64,000 nt of DNA from CAIOYC01 sp965277345 (GCA_965277345.1 CBDICI010000002.1:248001-312000); one strand, 5' to 3'; counted from the stretch's first letter, positions 49,334 through 57,465 are shown. The notes: generated by a model from the sequence alone, not told the origin. Program-made: numbers and translations.

Positions 49334-49348
49334 TTCCCGATATGGGAA
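49334..49348 (-). promoter_or_regulatory. Palindrome upstream of higB, candidate HigA operator
   Basis: TTCCC-GATAT-GGGAA at 19-33 bp before the GTG start. Centre and arms are fully symmetrical apart from the five-base spacer. Typical place for HigA autoregulation. Confidence 0.6.
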
Positions 49349-49381
49349 CAAGGCGCGCGGCGAGGCAGCCCCTTCCCCGCC

Positions 49382-49398
49382 CTCTCCCCTGGGGAGAG
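49382..49398. terminator. Hairpin at the end of the GTA cluster
   Basis: CTCTCCCC-T-GGGGAGAG begins 8 bp past the stop of the last GTA gene. It lacks a T-run and also resembles the TCTCCCCTTGGGGAGA units at 56109-56231, so it may be a repeat and not a terminator. Confidence 0.4.
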
Positions 49399-49406
49399 TG
49401 TTTGAG

Positions 49407-52400
49407 TTAGAGCGCCCGGCGCAGTGGCGCGCCCCAGCCGTAGGGGTCGGAGCCCTGGCGTAGCTCCACGGTCAGGGGGCGGGGAAGGCCGGCGGGGAAG
49501 TCCACGGCCTGGGCGGCGGGGGCATAGTCGGCGGTGGGCGCGCTCGCCGTCAGGCTACGCACCACCGTCTCGCCGGCATAGATATCCAGCCGATAGGTCT
49601 CGCTCGCCTCGCTAAGCGGGGCGTCCCCTGCCGCCCAGGGATCGCCGCCGACGCGGGTGCGGCGCACCCAGCCGAAGCGCAGCGTCCCGTCCGCCAAGGT
49701 CTGCAGGGTCAAATGGCACGGCGCGAAGGGGCGCAGCGCCAGGGCGGTCCAAGTGAAGGCGATCTCGCTCATGGCCAGCCCGCCCGGCGCGCCGCCGCTG
49801 GGCGCCGCGCGCCAGACCTGGGGCAGGCCGCGCTCGGACTGGGCCACCGCGGCGCGCACCAGCGGTCCATCCAGCGCCACCACGCTCGATCCCACCGGCG
49901 CCCCCGCGCGCATGGCGGGGTCGCTGCCCGCCTGGCCGCGCAGGAGGCCGGACAGCGCATAGACGCCCGGCGAGACCAGCGCCGCGTTTAGGTACTGTAT
50001 CACCTCCCACTCGCCGTTCGCCGCCAGCACCGCCAGGGCATTGGCGCCGTTCAGCACCGCCGCCTCGCCGGCGCTGGAGAGGGCCGCGCCCTCCATCGCC
50101 ACGGTCAGCCGGGTGGCGCGGTCGAAGCGGTGCAGCGGGCCGGGCAGGAGCGCGCTCAGCGTCTGGCCGATGGCGGCGGGGTCGCCCGCGCTGGCGCGCA
50201 CCGTCAGGGCCGGGTCCGACGGGCCGGCGGAAAGGTCGAAGCCGCGCCAGGGGTCGGCGGCGATGGCGGCCAGCGGGCGCGTATCCGCCTCCGCCCCCTC
50301 CAGCGGCGGCAGGTCGAGCATGACCAGCGCCGGCGGCCCCGCCGGCCGGGCGGCGGGGGCGGTGGAGAAGGCCGGAGCGGCATTCGCCGGCGCCTCGGCG
50401 TCCGGCGTCTCCATCCGGGCCAGGGTCAGGCGCGGCGTCTCGTCCGCATCGACCCGGCTCACCCGCCAGGGCGTGGGATCGGCCCCCACGGCGATCGCGT
50501 CGCCGGGCTCCGCCGCCAGGGCCGTGGCGGGTGAGACGTAGAGCACCGCCGTGTCGCGCTCGGCGGCCAGCCTTCGCAGCACCCGCGCGCCGATCCGCGC
50601 GGCGGCGTCGGCGGTGGTCAGGATCGGCAGGTCGAGCGCCTGCGGCCCCGTGCCCACCACATCGCCGTGCACCGCCACACTGCCGGTGCGATAGTCGCCC
50701 GCCCCGTCGATGAAGCGCAGGGTCACCGCGCCCGGCGGCGGTTTCAGCGTCCGCGTCGCCTCCAGATCGGCAGGTTTGGCGTCCGGCAGGGCCAGGGCGT
50801 CGTCGGCCAACACGCTCACCGCCGCCCCGTCGCGCGCCGTCACCGCGATCAGCCCGCCGCGCTCGGCTAGGTCGAAGGCGTAGGCGGTGGCCAGCGGCCC
50901 TATGGCGTCGGCCAGCCGCAGGGGCCGGTCCAGCACGTATCCCTCCACCAGCCCCACCGCGCCCCCTACCACGCCGCCGAGATCGAGCCCGTCCACCCCC
51001 ACCCCGCCCCGCGCGAATATGGCCGCCAGCAGGTCCGCCACGGCCGAGGCGCCCATCCGCCCGTTCAGCCAGTGGCCGAGGGCCCAGTTGGGCGCATCGG
51101 CCCAGACCTCGCTCCGCGCCGGGAAGTCGGGGAACGGCCGGGCGTCCCAGCACCAGGCGGCCATGGCGGCGGGATCGAGCATGGCGACGCCGCCGATCAC
51201 CGGGGCGTGGGCCGGATCGGCGAACCAGCCGAGCAGCGCCTCCAGCGCCCGCCGCTGGCCAAGGTCGTCGCGCGCTCCGCTGGAGAAGGGCGGCAGGCGG
51301 CTCTCCGCGCTCTTGGGGTCGATGAACAGGTTCGGTGCGTTGGCGCCCTTGTCCACCGCCGGACAGCCGAACTCCACGAAGCGGATCGGCTTGCCGCCCG
51401 GCGTCCAGGCCGTGGGCGTGGCCGCGCGCACCCCGCCCGGCCGGTCGTGATGAAGGTTCGACCACCAGCTCACAAGGTCCTTCGGCCGAAACACCCAGGG
51501 CTCGCCATCGGCGCCGTCGGTGATCGGCGTGCGGCGCTGGGCCAGCCGGTCGGCGGCATCAGCGTAACACCAGTCGAACCCCTCGCCCCCCGCCACGTTG
51601 GCGGCGAGATAGGCGGGATCATACGGCCCGCCATAACCCGCCAGCGCATCGGCGTGTTCGCCCCCGTCGCGCCAGTCGGCTAGGGGCGCATACCAGTCCA
51701 CGCCGACGAAGGCGATGTGGGGGTCGGCCCACAGCGGGTCGAGGTGGAAGAACACATCGCCCGTGCCGTCGGCGGGCTGGTGGCCGTTGTATTCGGTCCA
51801 GTCGGCGGCGTAGCCGATCTCGGTCCCCGGCGTGAGCACGCCCTTGCAATCCGCCGCCAGCGCCCGCAGCGCCGCCACCGCGGGGAAGGTCGAGGCGTCG
51901 GAGCGCAGGGTGGTGATCCCGCGCAGTTCAGACCCGATCAGAAACCCGTCCACCCCGCCCGCCGTCACCGCCAGATGGGCGTTGGCCAGGATGAAGCGGC
52001 GAAAGCTCCACTCGTCCGGCCCGTGATAGGCCACGCCCGCGTCGTCGTGGGTGAAATCGCCCGGCCCGGCGGTTCCGAAGAAGGCGGCGAGCTGGCTCGC
52101 GGCGGCCACCGTCCTGTCCGCCCCCGCCGCGCCGGTGATGCGTCCACGCCAGGGATAGGCCGCCTGCTCCGCCCCGCCATAGGGATCGGGCAGGCCATTG
52201 CCCGGCGGAATGTCCATCAGGATGAAGGGGTAGAGGGTGACCGCATAGCCGCGCGCCTTCAGCGACTGGATCGCCTGGATCACCGTCCGGTCCGCCGGCG
52301 TGCCGCCATAGGCCGGGCCGCCGCCCTGCTGTGAAATGAGGTGCGCGCCCGTGCGGTCCACGCCGCCCGCGCTCCAGGCGTAGGGGATGGTGGCCTTCGC

Positions 52401-53273
52401 CGCCGCCTCCACCCCCGGCACGATCCGGCAGTCGCCACAGCGCAGGTCCGTGCCGAACCAGGCCACCACCAGGGTGACGCGCTTCACGTTGGGAAGCTGG
52501 GCGGCGAGCTGGTCCAACGCCGCCTCCATATCCGCCCCGCCGAAGGGGTTGTTGACGTTCTCGGCGGTGGAGACGGTGAGCCCGCTCCGGCGCAGCACCG
52601 GGGTCGTGGCGTAGACGAACTCCCCGGCGCCGGGGATCAGGCAGACGGCGCAGAGGCGATCCTCCAGCGCCGGCGCCGCGCCGCGCGGGCGGCGAAACAC
52701 CTCCACCTGCAGCGAGGGTGGCCGGTGCCCGTAGGCGTCCAGGGCCAGATCCTCGAACACCAGATAGGCCACGCCGCGATAGGCCGGCGCCCCATTCACG
52801 GGGTTAGAGCCCTCGATGGCCTCGATCAACGGGTCGACCGTCTGGTCCGGTCCACCGAGGTAGACCCGCAGGGTCACCCCGGTCATGTCCATCACCTGGC
52901 CGTCGGCCCAGATGCGGCCGATGCCGTCGATGGGTCCCTCCGCCACCGCCACGGCGAAGGAGAGGGAATAGGCGTAGCTCACCGTGGGCGCCCCGCCCTT
53001 GCCGCCCGCGCCGCCGTCGCGCCGGTGCTCCTTGAAGTTGGCGGCCCAGATGGTCTGGCCCGCCACCCGCCCCCGGCCGAACACGCAGGGCGTGGGCGCC
53101 CCCTCGGCGGTGGACTGTAGCTGTAGTCCCGCGAAGCGCGGCCCGACCTGGCGCGCGGGGGTCAGCGCGTCGATCACCGAACGGTCGATCAGCGCGCCCG
53201 CCAACCGCCCGACCGCGCCCCCGACCGGCCCGCCCAACGCGCGCCCCACCGTGGTGAGAAGGATCTGGGCCAT
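49407..53273 (-). CDS. GTA TIM-barrel-like/host-interaction tail protein (gp15)
   Basis: 1288 residues, the largest GTA gene, corresponding to RcGTA gp15 (megatron/tail fiber hub). N-terminus AQILLTTVGRALGGPVGGAVGRLAGALID is the family opening; the middle (about residues 400-800) is the GTA TIM-barrel-like region with glycoside hydrolase character (FVGVDWYAPLADWRDGG; EFGCPAVDKGANAPNLFIDPKS); the rest is phage-tail-protein-like with fibronectin-type beta segments at the C-terminus (LRFGWVRRTRVGGDPWA). It makes the tail tip that meets the host cell surface. The start lies 2 bp after the stop of the NlpC/P60 gene. Confidence 0.92.
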   Translation of the reverse strand: MAQILLTTVGRALGGPVGGAVGRLAGALIDRSVIDALTPARQVGPRFAGLQLQSTAEGAPTPCVFGRGRVAGQTIWAANFKEHRRDGGAGGKGGAPTVSYAYSLSFAVAVAEGPIDGIGRIWADGQVMDMTGVTLRVYLGGPDQTVDPLIEAIEGSNPVNGAPAYRGVAYLVFEDLALDAYGHRPPSLQVEVFRRPRGAAPALEDRLCAVCLIPGAGEFVYATTPVLRRSGLTVSTAENVNNPFGGADMEAALDQLAAQLPNVKRVTLVVAWFGTDLRCGDCRIVPGVEAAAKATIPYAWSAGGVDRTGAHLISQQGGGPAYGGTPADRTVIQAIQSLKARGYAVTLYPFILMDIPPGNGLPDPYGGAEQAAYPWRGRITGAAGADRTVAAASQLAAFFGTAGPGDFTHDDAGVAYHGPDEWSFRRFILANAHLAVTAGGVDGFLIGSELRGITTLRSDASTFPAVAALRALAADCKGVLTPGTEIGYAADWTEYNGHQPADGTGDVFFHLDPLWADPHIAFVGVDWYAPLADWRDGGEHADALAGYGGPYDPAYLAANVAGGEGFDWCYADAADRLAQRRTPITDGADGEPWVFRPKDLVSWWSNLHHDRPGGVRAATPTAWTPGGKPIRFVEFGCPAVDKGANAPNLFIDPKSAESRLPPFSSGARDDLGQRRALEALLGWFADPAHAPVIGGVAMLDPAAMAAWCWDARPFPDFPARSEVWADAPNWALGHWLNGRMGASAVADLLAAIFARGGVGVDGLDLGGVVGGAVGLVEGYVLDRPLRLADAIGPLATAYAFDLAERGGLIAVTARDGAAVSVLADDALALPDAKPADLEATRTLKPPPGAVTLRFIDGAGDYRTGSVAVHGDVVGTGPQALDLPILTTADAAARIGARVLRRLAAERDTAVLYVSPATALAAEPGDAIAVGADPTPWRVSRVDADETPRLTLARMETPDAEAPANAAPAFSTAPAARPAGPPALVMLDLPPLEGAEADTRPLAAIAADPWRGFDLSAGPSDPALTVRASAGDPAAIGQTLSALLPGPLHRFDRATRLTVAMEGAALSSAGEAAVLNGANALAVLAANGEWEVIQYLNAALVSPGVYALSGLLRGQAGSDPAMRAGAPVGSSVVALDGPLVRAAVAQSERGLPQVWRAAPSGGAPGGLAMSEIAFTWTALALRPFAPCHLTLQTLADGTLRFGWVRRTRVGGDPWAAGDAPLSEASETYRLDIYAGETVVRSLTASAPTADYAPAAQAVDFPAGLPRPLTVELRQGSDPYGWGAPLRRAL

Positions 53274-53275
53274 GT

Positions 53276-53977
53276 TTAAGCTCCATTCCCCCTCGACGGG
53301 GGAAAGGTCGGGATAGGCGGTGAGTGCATTGGCTTTTCCATGAATGGCGCGGGAGGCGCCTCTGACGCACCCTGTCGCGGCGTGGTGCGTCCACCCCCAT
53401 CCCCGACCCTTCCCCCCTCGATGGGGAAGGGAGGAAAGGCGAACCCAAACGCCAGCCGCCGCGCCCACCAGGGGCCGATCCAGCTTTCCACCACCGCGCG
53501 GCCCCAATAGGCGTGGATCATACGCGGCTGGGGATCGTGAACGGTGGGCAGGGCGGTGAGGATGGCGCAGTGCTTGACCGGGCTGTCCGCCGCCATGCGG
53601 AACAGCAGCACGTCGCCCGGCTGCACCTCCGCCAGCCGAACCTCCACCAGATGACGCCGCGCGCCCGCCAGCAGCGTCTCGCGCCCGCCCACCTCCGCCC
53701 AGTCCGGGCGATAGGCGGGCGGCGTTTCCGGCTCCGCGCCGTACAGCGCCCGCCACACCCCGCGCACCAGGCCGAGACAGTCGCACCCCACCCCCCGCAA
53801 GCTGGCCTGATGCCGATAGGGCGTACCGAGCCAGGTGCGCGCGATGGCGAGGATGTCGGTGCGTGGTTCGAGACGCGGCCCTTCGGCCCGCTCCTCACCA
53901 TGACGACTCGTTTGTATTCCACCCCATTCGTCATCCTGAGGAGCCTGCGCAGCAGGCGTCTCGAAGGACGCACTCAT
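53276..53977 (-). CDS. GTA NlpC/P60 cell-wall peptidase (gp14) with repeat-encoded ends
   Basis: 233 residues as read. The catalytic core is about residues 41-183: ILAIARTWLGTPYRHQAS, RGVGCDCLGLVRGVW with catalytic C67, histidines in VKHCAIL (H136) and MIHAYWGR (H155). RcGTA gp14 cuts peptidoglycan during DNA delivery. Residues 3-40 (FETPAAQAPQDDEWGG..RHGEER..RLEPRT) are encoded by a palindromic repeat; there is no start codon between it and the core, and the ATG overlaps the gp13 stop (ATGA), so the repeat must be translated. Residues from about 184 (FPIEGGRVGDGG..HSPPIPTFPPSRGNGA) come from a second repeat family. Confidence 0.9.
   Translation of the reverse strand: MSASFETPAAQAPQDDEWGGIQTSRHGEERAEGPRLEPRTDILAIARTWLGTPYRHQASLRGVGCDCLGLVRGVWRALYGAEPETPPAYRPDWAEVGGRETLLAGARRHLVEVRLAEVQPGDVLLFRMAADSPVKHCAILTALPTVHDPQPRMIHAYWGRAVVESWIGPWWARRLAFGFAFPPFPIEGGRVGDGGGRTTPRQGASEAPPAPFMEKPMHSPPIPTFPPSRGNGA
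53281..53445. repeat. TTCCCCCTCGA-type GTA-cluster repeat (family B), 1
   Basis: Arms CATTCCCCCTCGACGGGGGAAAGG and ACCCTTCCCCCCTCGATGGGG, with GGTGAGTGCA inside. Related copies at 60721-60874 and 61300-61456, and a fragment at 57898-57926. It codes for the C-terminal tail of the NlpC/P60 protein. Confidence 0.8.
53859..53973. repeat. GTGCGTGGTTCGAGACG-type repeat (family C) inside the NlpC/P60 gene
   Basis: Same two-hairpin plan as 38419-38533, in the same orientation. It starts within the third codon region of the leftward gene and is read in frame for about 38 codons. Confidence 0.88.
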
Positions 53978-54846
53978 CGCCGCGACCCGCCGTTGTTCAC
54001 CGCGCCCGGCGTACCCACCACGGTGAGGAAGTCGTCGCCGGGGATGTCGGGGAAGCCCTGGAAGTTGGCGGCGTTGGCGAACTTGCCGCCGCAGGTGGAA
54101 AAGCGCTTGTCGCAACCGGCGCGGACGGTGAAGGCCGCCCCCGCCGCCGCCTCCCGGGCCGTCTCCGCCAGGGTCAGCACCACGCCCGTGGCCCCGACCG
54201 TGTGGGCGCCCACCCGCGTGACGGTCCCGTCGGCCCAGGTAATAAGCCCGCCGGCGAACCAGCCCGCGGCGAAGGCGTCCAGCCCGGCGACGGTCAGCCG
54301 CCGCCCTGCGCCGACCGCGCTGACCACGCCGGAGCCGTTGAAGGCGGGGCCGGAGACGTCGGCGCGGCAGCGGCCGTCGCCGAGGGTCGCGTCGCAATAT
54401 CGGCCATAGGTGCGGCCCACGGCCCGCTCCAGCAGCGCCAGCGGCCCCTCGATCTCGGCGGTGAAGCCCGGCCCCTCGCGCACCAGTCTGGCGATGGTCC
54501 CGCGCCATATGAGGACGGCCTGGGTGGGATCGCTCCACAGCACGCGCCAGGTCTCCACCGCCGCGCCGTCATAGAGCCCCCGCGCGATGTCGGCCTCGGT
54601 GAGGACGTCGCTGTCCAGGGCGCCGGTGGCCGCCGCCTGCCCCGCCGCCGGGCCGAGTTCGGTGTGCGCGGCGCCCAGCGTCCAGCCGGTGGCGGCGGCG
54701 CAGGTCACGCCCTCAACCCGCAGATCGCTGTCGTGATCGGTAAAGCCGAGCCTCAGCCCATCGGCGCGGGTGACGATCCAGGCGGTGGCGAGGCCGGCGG
54801 CGCCGCTCTCCAGCGCGGCGAGCAGTCCGGGGGGCAGGGCGCGCAT
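53974..54846 (-). CDS. GTA baseplate hub protein, DUF2163 (gp13)
   Basis: 290 residues. N-terminus LPPGLLAALESGAAGLATAWIVTRADGLRLGFTDHDSDL and the C-terminal cysteine motif RAGCDKRFSTCGGKFANAANFQGFPDIPGDDFL match the DUF2163 family; RcGTA gp13 is part of the baseplate hub, and the cysteines may hold an Fe-S cluster in this family. Its ATG overlaps the gp12 stop by one base (TGATG), and its stop overlaps the gp14 start. Confidence 0.92.
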   Translation of the reverse strand: MRALPPGLLAALESGAAGLATAWIVTRADGLRLGFTDHDSDLRVEGVTCAAATGWTLGAAHTELGPAAGQAAATGALDSDVLTEADIARGLYDGAAVETWRVLWSDPTQAVLIWRGTIARLVREGPGFTAEIEGPLALLERAVGRTYGRYCDATLGDGRCRADVSGPAFNGSGVVSAVGAGRRLTVAGLDAFAAGWFAGGLITWADGTVTRVGAHTVGATGVVLTLAETAREAAAGAAFTVRAGCDKRFSTCGGKFANAANFQGFPDIPGDDFLTVVGTPGAVNNGGSRR

Positions 54847-55466
54847 CAGACCCGCACCTCGATCAGCGGAAACGCCACCACCCGCGCGGCGTCGAAACTT
54901 TCCAGCGTCACGTCCAGCCGGTCGATGTCGAAACGCACCGGCGTGTCGAACTCAAACCCGGCGGTGACCGCCGCCCCCGCCGCCGGGGCCGTGACCAGGG
55001 TGATCAGGCCCGTGGTGGGGTCCAGCGTGAAGGCCGCGGCGACCCCGCCCACCGCCACCATCACCGTCCCGGCCACGGGCTTGCGGATCGGTCGCAGATA
55101 GGTGTCGGGCGCGCCGCCATAGGCCTTCTGCAGCTGGAAGCCGGTGGTCGCGCCGTCGCCCGTGCCGATAAGCTGATCCAGCGCGCCGACCGCCCCGCCC
55201 GGCGCGCACGACTGGCAGTCGGCGAAGTCCTTGAAGCGAAAGCCGTTCAGCCGCCCGCGCCGCGCTTCGAAAAAGGCGGTCAGCGCCGCCGCCTCCGCCA
55301 GCGTGCGCGCCCCGCCCCCCACCAGATAGCGCCGCCGTCCGTGCGCCCAGGGGGTGGTGCGGGCCTCGAACCCGGAGGCCAGGGTGACGATATCGGTCCG
55401 CCGCTCCACTCCGCCGCTGGAGCCGAACGCCAGCCGATGCGGCAACCGCTGTTCTGAAAAAGCCAT
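54846..55466 (-). CDS. GTA distal tail protein, DUF2460 (gp12)
   Basis: 206 residues. Family features: FSEQRLPHRLAFGSSGGVERRTDIVTLASGFE, the loop GRLNGFRFKDFADCQSC, LQKAYGGAPDTYLRPIRKPVAGTV, and the end FDIDRLDVTLESFDAARVVAFPLIEVRV. In RcGTA the distal tail protein joins tube and baseplate. Upstream, an unrelated DUF805 gene on the other strand separates it from the tape-measure gene. Confidence 0.93.
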   Translation of the reverse strand: MAFSEQRLPHRLAFGSSGGVERRTDIVTLASGFEARTTPWAHGRRRYLVGGGARTLAEAAALTAFFEARRGRLNGFRFKDFADCQSCAPGGAVGALDQLIGTGDGATTGFQLQKAYGGAPDTYLRPIRKPVAGTVMVAVGGVAAAFTLDPTTGLITLVTAPAAGAAVTAGFEFDTPVRFDIDRLDVTLESFDAARVVAFPLIEVRV

Positions 55467-55476
55467 GGGTCCCTTT

Positions 55477-55617
55477 CTCCTCCCCTGCGCAGCGGGGAGG
55501 TGGCGCGGCGGGATACCCGCCGTGACGGAGGGGGCCGCGTGACGATGACCGGAGAGGGCGCCGCAGCCCCCTCCACCCCCTTTCAGGCGGTCCCCCTCCC
55601 CCGTTTCACGGGGGAGG
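55477..55617. repeat. GC-rich mosaic repeat upstream of gp12
   Basis: Left half CTCCTCCCCTGCGCAGCGGGGAGG..GTGACGGAGGGGGCCGCG, right half CAGCCCCCTCCACC..GCGGTCCCCCTCCCCCG..CGGGGGAGGA. Same element as 36031-36187. Confidence 0.85.
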
Positions 55618-55654
55618 AATTGGCGCTAAGCTCGCCGACCTTGGAGGGACTCCG

Positions 55655-56104
55655 ATGAATCTCGGACGGGTGCTGTTTTCGCCGGAAGGGCGGATCGGGC
55701 AGCGCGACTTCTGGATCGGGTTCCTGGTCCTGTTCGTCGGCGGCCTCTTGATCCATGCCGTGGTGCTGGTGGGCACGCTGATCTGGGCGCTGTCGACCTA
55801 TTGCTGGGTGTGTCTGTTCGCCAAGCGGCTGCACGACATGGGCCATTCCGGCTGGGCGCAGGTGTGGATCTACCTGTTCGACGTCATCGCCATCGCCGCC
55901 CTTCTGGTCGGCGGCCTCGGCAGCCTGCTCGCCGCCATGGTCACCGGCGGCCACGTCGGCTGGGGCCTGATCGCCGGCGGCCTCGGCCTGTTCGCCCTGG
56001 CGGCGCTGGCCTGGTTCGTGGTGCGCCTGGGCTTCGTGCTGTGGCTGGGGCTGAGCGCCGGCCAGGTCGGCGACAACCGCTATGGGCCGGCGCCGTTGCG
56101 GTAG
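55655..56104 (+). CDS. DUF805-family membrane protein inserted in the GTA cluster
   Basis: 149 residues. Opening MNLGRVLFSPEGRIGQRDFWIGFLVLFVGGLLI and the KRLHDMGHSGWAQVWIYLFD loop are the DUF805 marks, with about four membrane segments. Function of the family is unknown. It has its own GGAGGGA ribosome site and is oriented against all GTA genes around it. Repeats flank it on both sides. DUF805 is not a known GTA component, so it is probably an insertion. Confidence 0.85.
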   Translation: MNLGRVLFSPEGRIGQRDFWIGFLVLFVGGLLIHAVVLVGTLIWALSTYCWVCLFAKRLHDMGHSGWAQVWIYLFDVIAIAALLVGGLGSLLAAMVTGGHVGWGLIAGGLGLFALAALAWFVVRLGFVLWLGLSAGQVGDNRYGPAPLR

Positions 56105-56108
56105 CGAG

Positions 56109-56231
56109 GCCCTCGCCCTCCCACGCCTGCGGCGCGGGCCCCTCCCTCTCCCCTTGGGGAGAGGGGCTCGATGCGACCGCTCAGAACCAAAAACCCTCTC
56201 CCCTTGGGGAGAGGGTAGGGTGAGGGGGCCG
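56109..56231. repeat. TCTCCCCTTGGGGAGA repeat pair
   Basis: Two copies of CCCTCTCCCCTTGGGGAGAGG-type hairpins about 50 bp apart, ending in GTAGGGTGAGGGGG. Fills the gap between the DUF805 gene and gp11. Confidence 0.8.
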
Positions 56232-56242
56232 CCGCGCCGAGG

Positions 56243-56806
56243 TCACCGCGCCCCCAGCGCTACCGCGCGGGCCAGGGCCTGGGCCACTTGCGCCTGCGAA
56301 CGGACGAAGGCCGGCGGGTCGCCGGCGCCCTGGATGTTGAGCGTGATGGATGTGGGGCCGACGGACGCGGGACCGATCTCGCCCGAGACGCCGGGGCGGA
56401 ACACCTCCGGCCCGCGCTCGCCCACCAGATAGGCGCCGCCCGCCCCCACCGGCCCGCCGTCCGCCCGCGCGCCGGAGAACACGTCCCCCAACGCCGAGCC
56501 GAGCGCCTTGCCGAGAGCGGCGCCCAGCCCGCCCACCGCCGCACTGGTGCTGGAGGAGCCCACCCCGGCCAACTGGTCCACCAGCGACAGGGCGCTGGAG
56601 GCGAGGTCGGCCAGGCTGAGCTTGCCCCCCGTCGCGCCCTTGGCCAGGGAGGCGCCGAGGCTGGCCCCCGCCTTGGCGAAGGCCTGGTCGATGGAATCCG
56701 CCGCCGCCGCGCCCGCACTGGCCAGATCGGCGAAGTCGGCGGCGCCCTGAGCGTGGCCGGGGGCGTGACCGGGGGCGCTCCCGGCGGGGATGGGTCGGGT
56801 GGTCAT
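56243..56806 (-). CDS. GTA tail tape-measure protein (gp11)
   Basis: 187 residues, Ala/Gly-rich: FADLASAGAAAADSIDQAFAKAGASLG, SSALSLVDQLAGVG, GLGAALGKALGSALGDVFSGARADGGPV, then GGAYLVGERGPEVFRPGVSGEIGP, the typical end of the short GTA tape measures. Tail length is set by this protein. The ATG at 56806 is used; upstream open sequence is repeat. Slightly shorter than RcGTA gp11 (about 219). Confidence 0.87.
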   Translation of the reverse strand: MTTRPIPAGSAPGHAPGHAQGAADFADLASAGAAAADSIDQAFAKAGASLGASLAKGATGGKLSLADLASSALSLVDQLAGVGSSSTSAAVGGLGAALGKALGSALGDVFSGARADGGPVGAGGAYLVGERGPEVFRPGVSGEIGPASVGPTSITLNIQGAGDPPAFVRSQAQVAQALARAVALGAR

Positions 56807-56843
56807 GCGGGCTATCCTTCGTCTATCAGTGCCGCCATCCACC

Positions 56844-56943
56844 TTCGTCATGGTGAGGAGCGATCCCTCAGGATCGCGTCTCGAACCACGCAGATGTGCG
56901 TCCTTCGAGACGCCCACTTCGTGGGCTCCTCAGGATGACGAAG
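56844..56943. repeat. Family C repeat, halves in divergent order
   Basis: CGTCATGGTGAGGAGCG..CGTCTCGAACCACGCA then TGCGTCCTTCGAGACG..GGGCTCCTCAGGATGACG. The same halves as 38419 and 53859 but arranged outward. Supplies the stop codon of the tail chaperone gene. Confidence 0.85.
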
Positions 56944-57127
56944 GTGTTGCATTGCGGCCGAGGTCCGGAAACCCGGCCGCCAGCGCGTCGAACTCGGCGC
57001 GGGACAGGGGGGCCGGGCCCGGCGGGCCGGCCAGCGCCCGCCACTCCTTCAGCGACAGGCGCCAGACGCGGTGCGGCGGCACATGGAACTCCACCGCCGC
57101 GCGGCGGATCAGGGCTTCCCAGTTCAT
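56930..57127 (-). CDS. GTA tail assembly chaperone (small TAC protein)
   Basis: 65 residues: NWEALIRRAAVEFHVPPHRVWRLSLKEWRALAGP..LSRAEFDALAAGFPD, the pattern of the small phage tail assembly chaperone between gp10 and gp11 of RcGTA. The tail GRNATPSSS and stop come from the family C repeat, replacing the native end. The region of the start codon exists in three tandem copies (57119-57168). Confidence 0.85.
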   Translation of the reverse strand: MNWEALIRRAAVEFHVPPHRVWRLSLKEWRALAGPPGPAPLSRAEFDALAAGFPDLGRNATPSSS

Positions 57128-57168
57128 GGGGGCCAGTTCATGTGGGCCAGTTCATGGGGGCCAGTTCA
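57119..57168. repeat. 14-bp tandem repeat over a GTA start codon
   Basis: CCAGTTCATGGGGG, CCAGTTCATGTGGG, CCAGTTCATGGGGG and a partial CCAGTTCA. On the minus strand each full unit has ATGAACTGG. The first two ATGs give only M-N-W-P-P/T-stop peptides; the third starts the chaperone. Confidence 0.9.
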
Positions 57169-57465
57169 CGCGCCGGCGGCATGAAGGGCGGCGGCGATGG
57201 CGGCGGCGGCTTCGCCGGCCGTGACCGGCAGGCCCGGCAGGGCGTCCGCCGCCTCGCCCTCCCCGCCGCCGCGCAGCAGCGCCGCCAGGGTGATCATGAG
57301 GTCGTTCGGCGAGAGGGCGCGCAGCCGCGCCGCCAGCGCCTCCCACCCCTCGACCGCAAAGGCGGTCTCCAGCGCCGCCAGGGCGCCCAGCGTCAGGCAG
57401 AGGCGGCGGGGTTCACCGGCGATCCGCGCCACCACCTCGCCCCGGGCCGCGTTGGCGAGCTTCAC
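57166..57465 (-). CDS. GTA gp10, tail chaperone/tube-associated protein
   Basis: 99 residues; matches the GTA-gp10 (Phage_TAC_11) family: NAARGEVVARIAGEPRRLCLTLGALAALETAFAVEGWEALAARL..LSPNDLMITLAALLRGGGE. Its GTG start overlaps the gp9 stop (GTGA). Ends in the tandem-repeat area before the next gene. Confidence 0.88.
   Translation of the reverse strand: MKLANAARGEVVARIAGEPRRLCLTLGALAALETAFAVEGWEALAARLRALSPNDLMITLAALLRGGGEGEAADALPGLPVTAGEAAAAIAAALHAAGA

Noticed and set aside
57139..57155. Two extra ATG-led mini frames before the GTA chaperone
   Set aside because: Each codes only five residues; they are by-products of the 14-bp tandem repeat, not genes.
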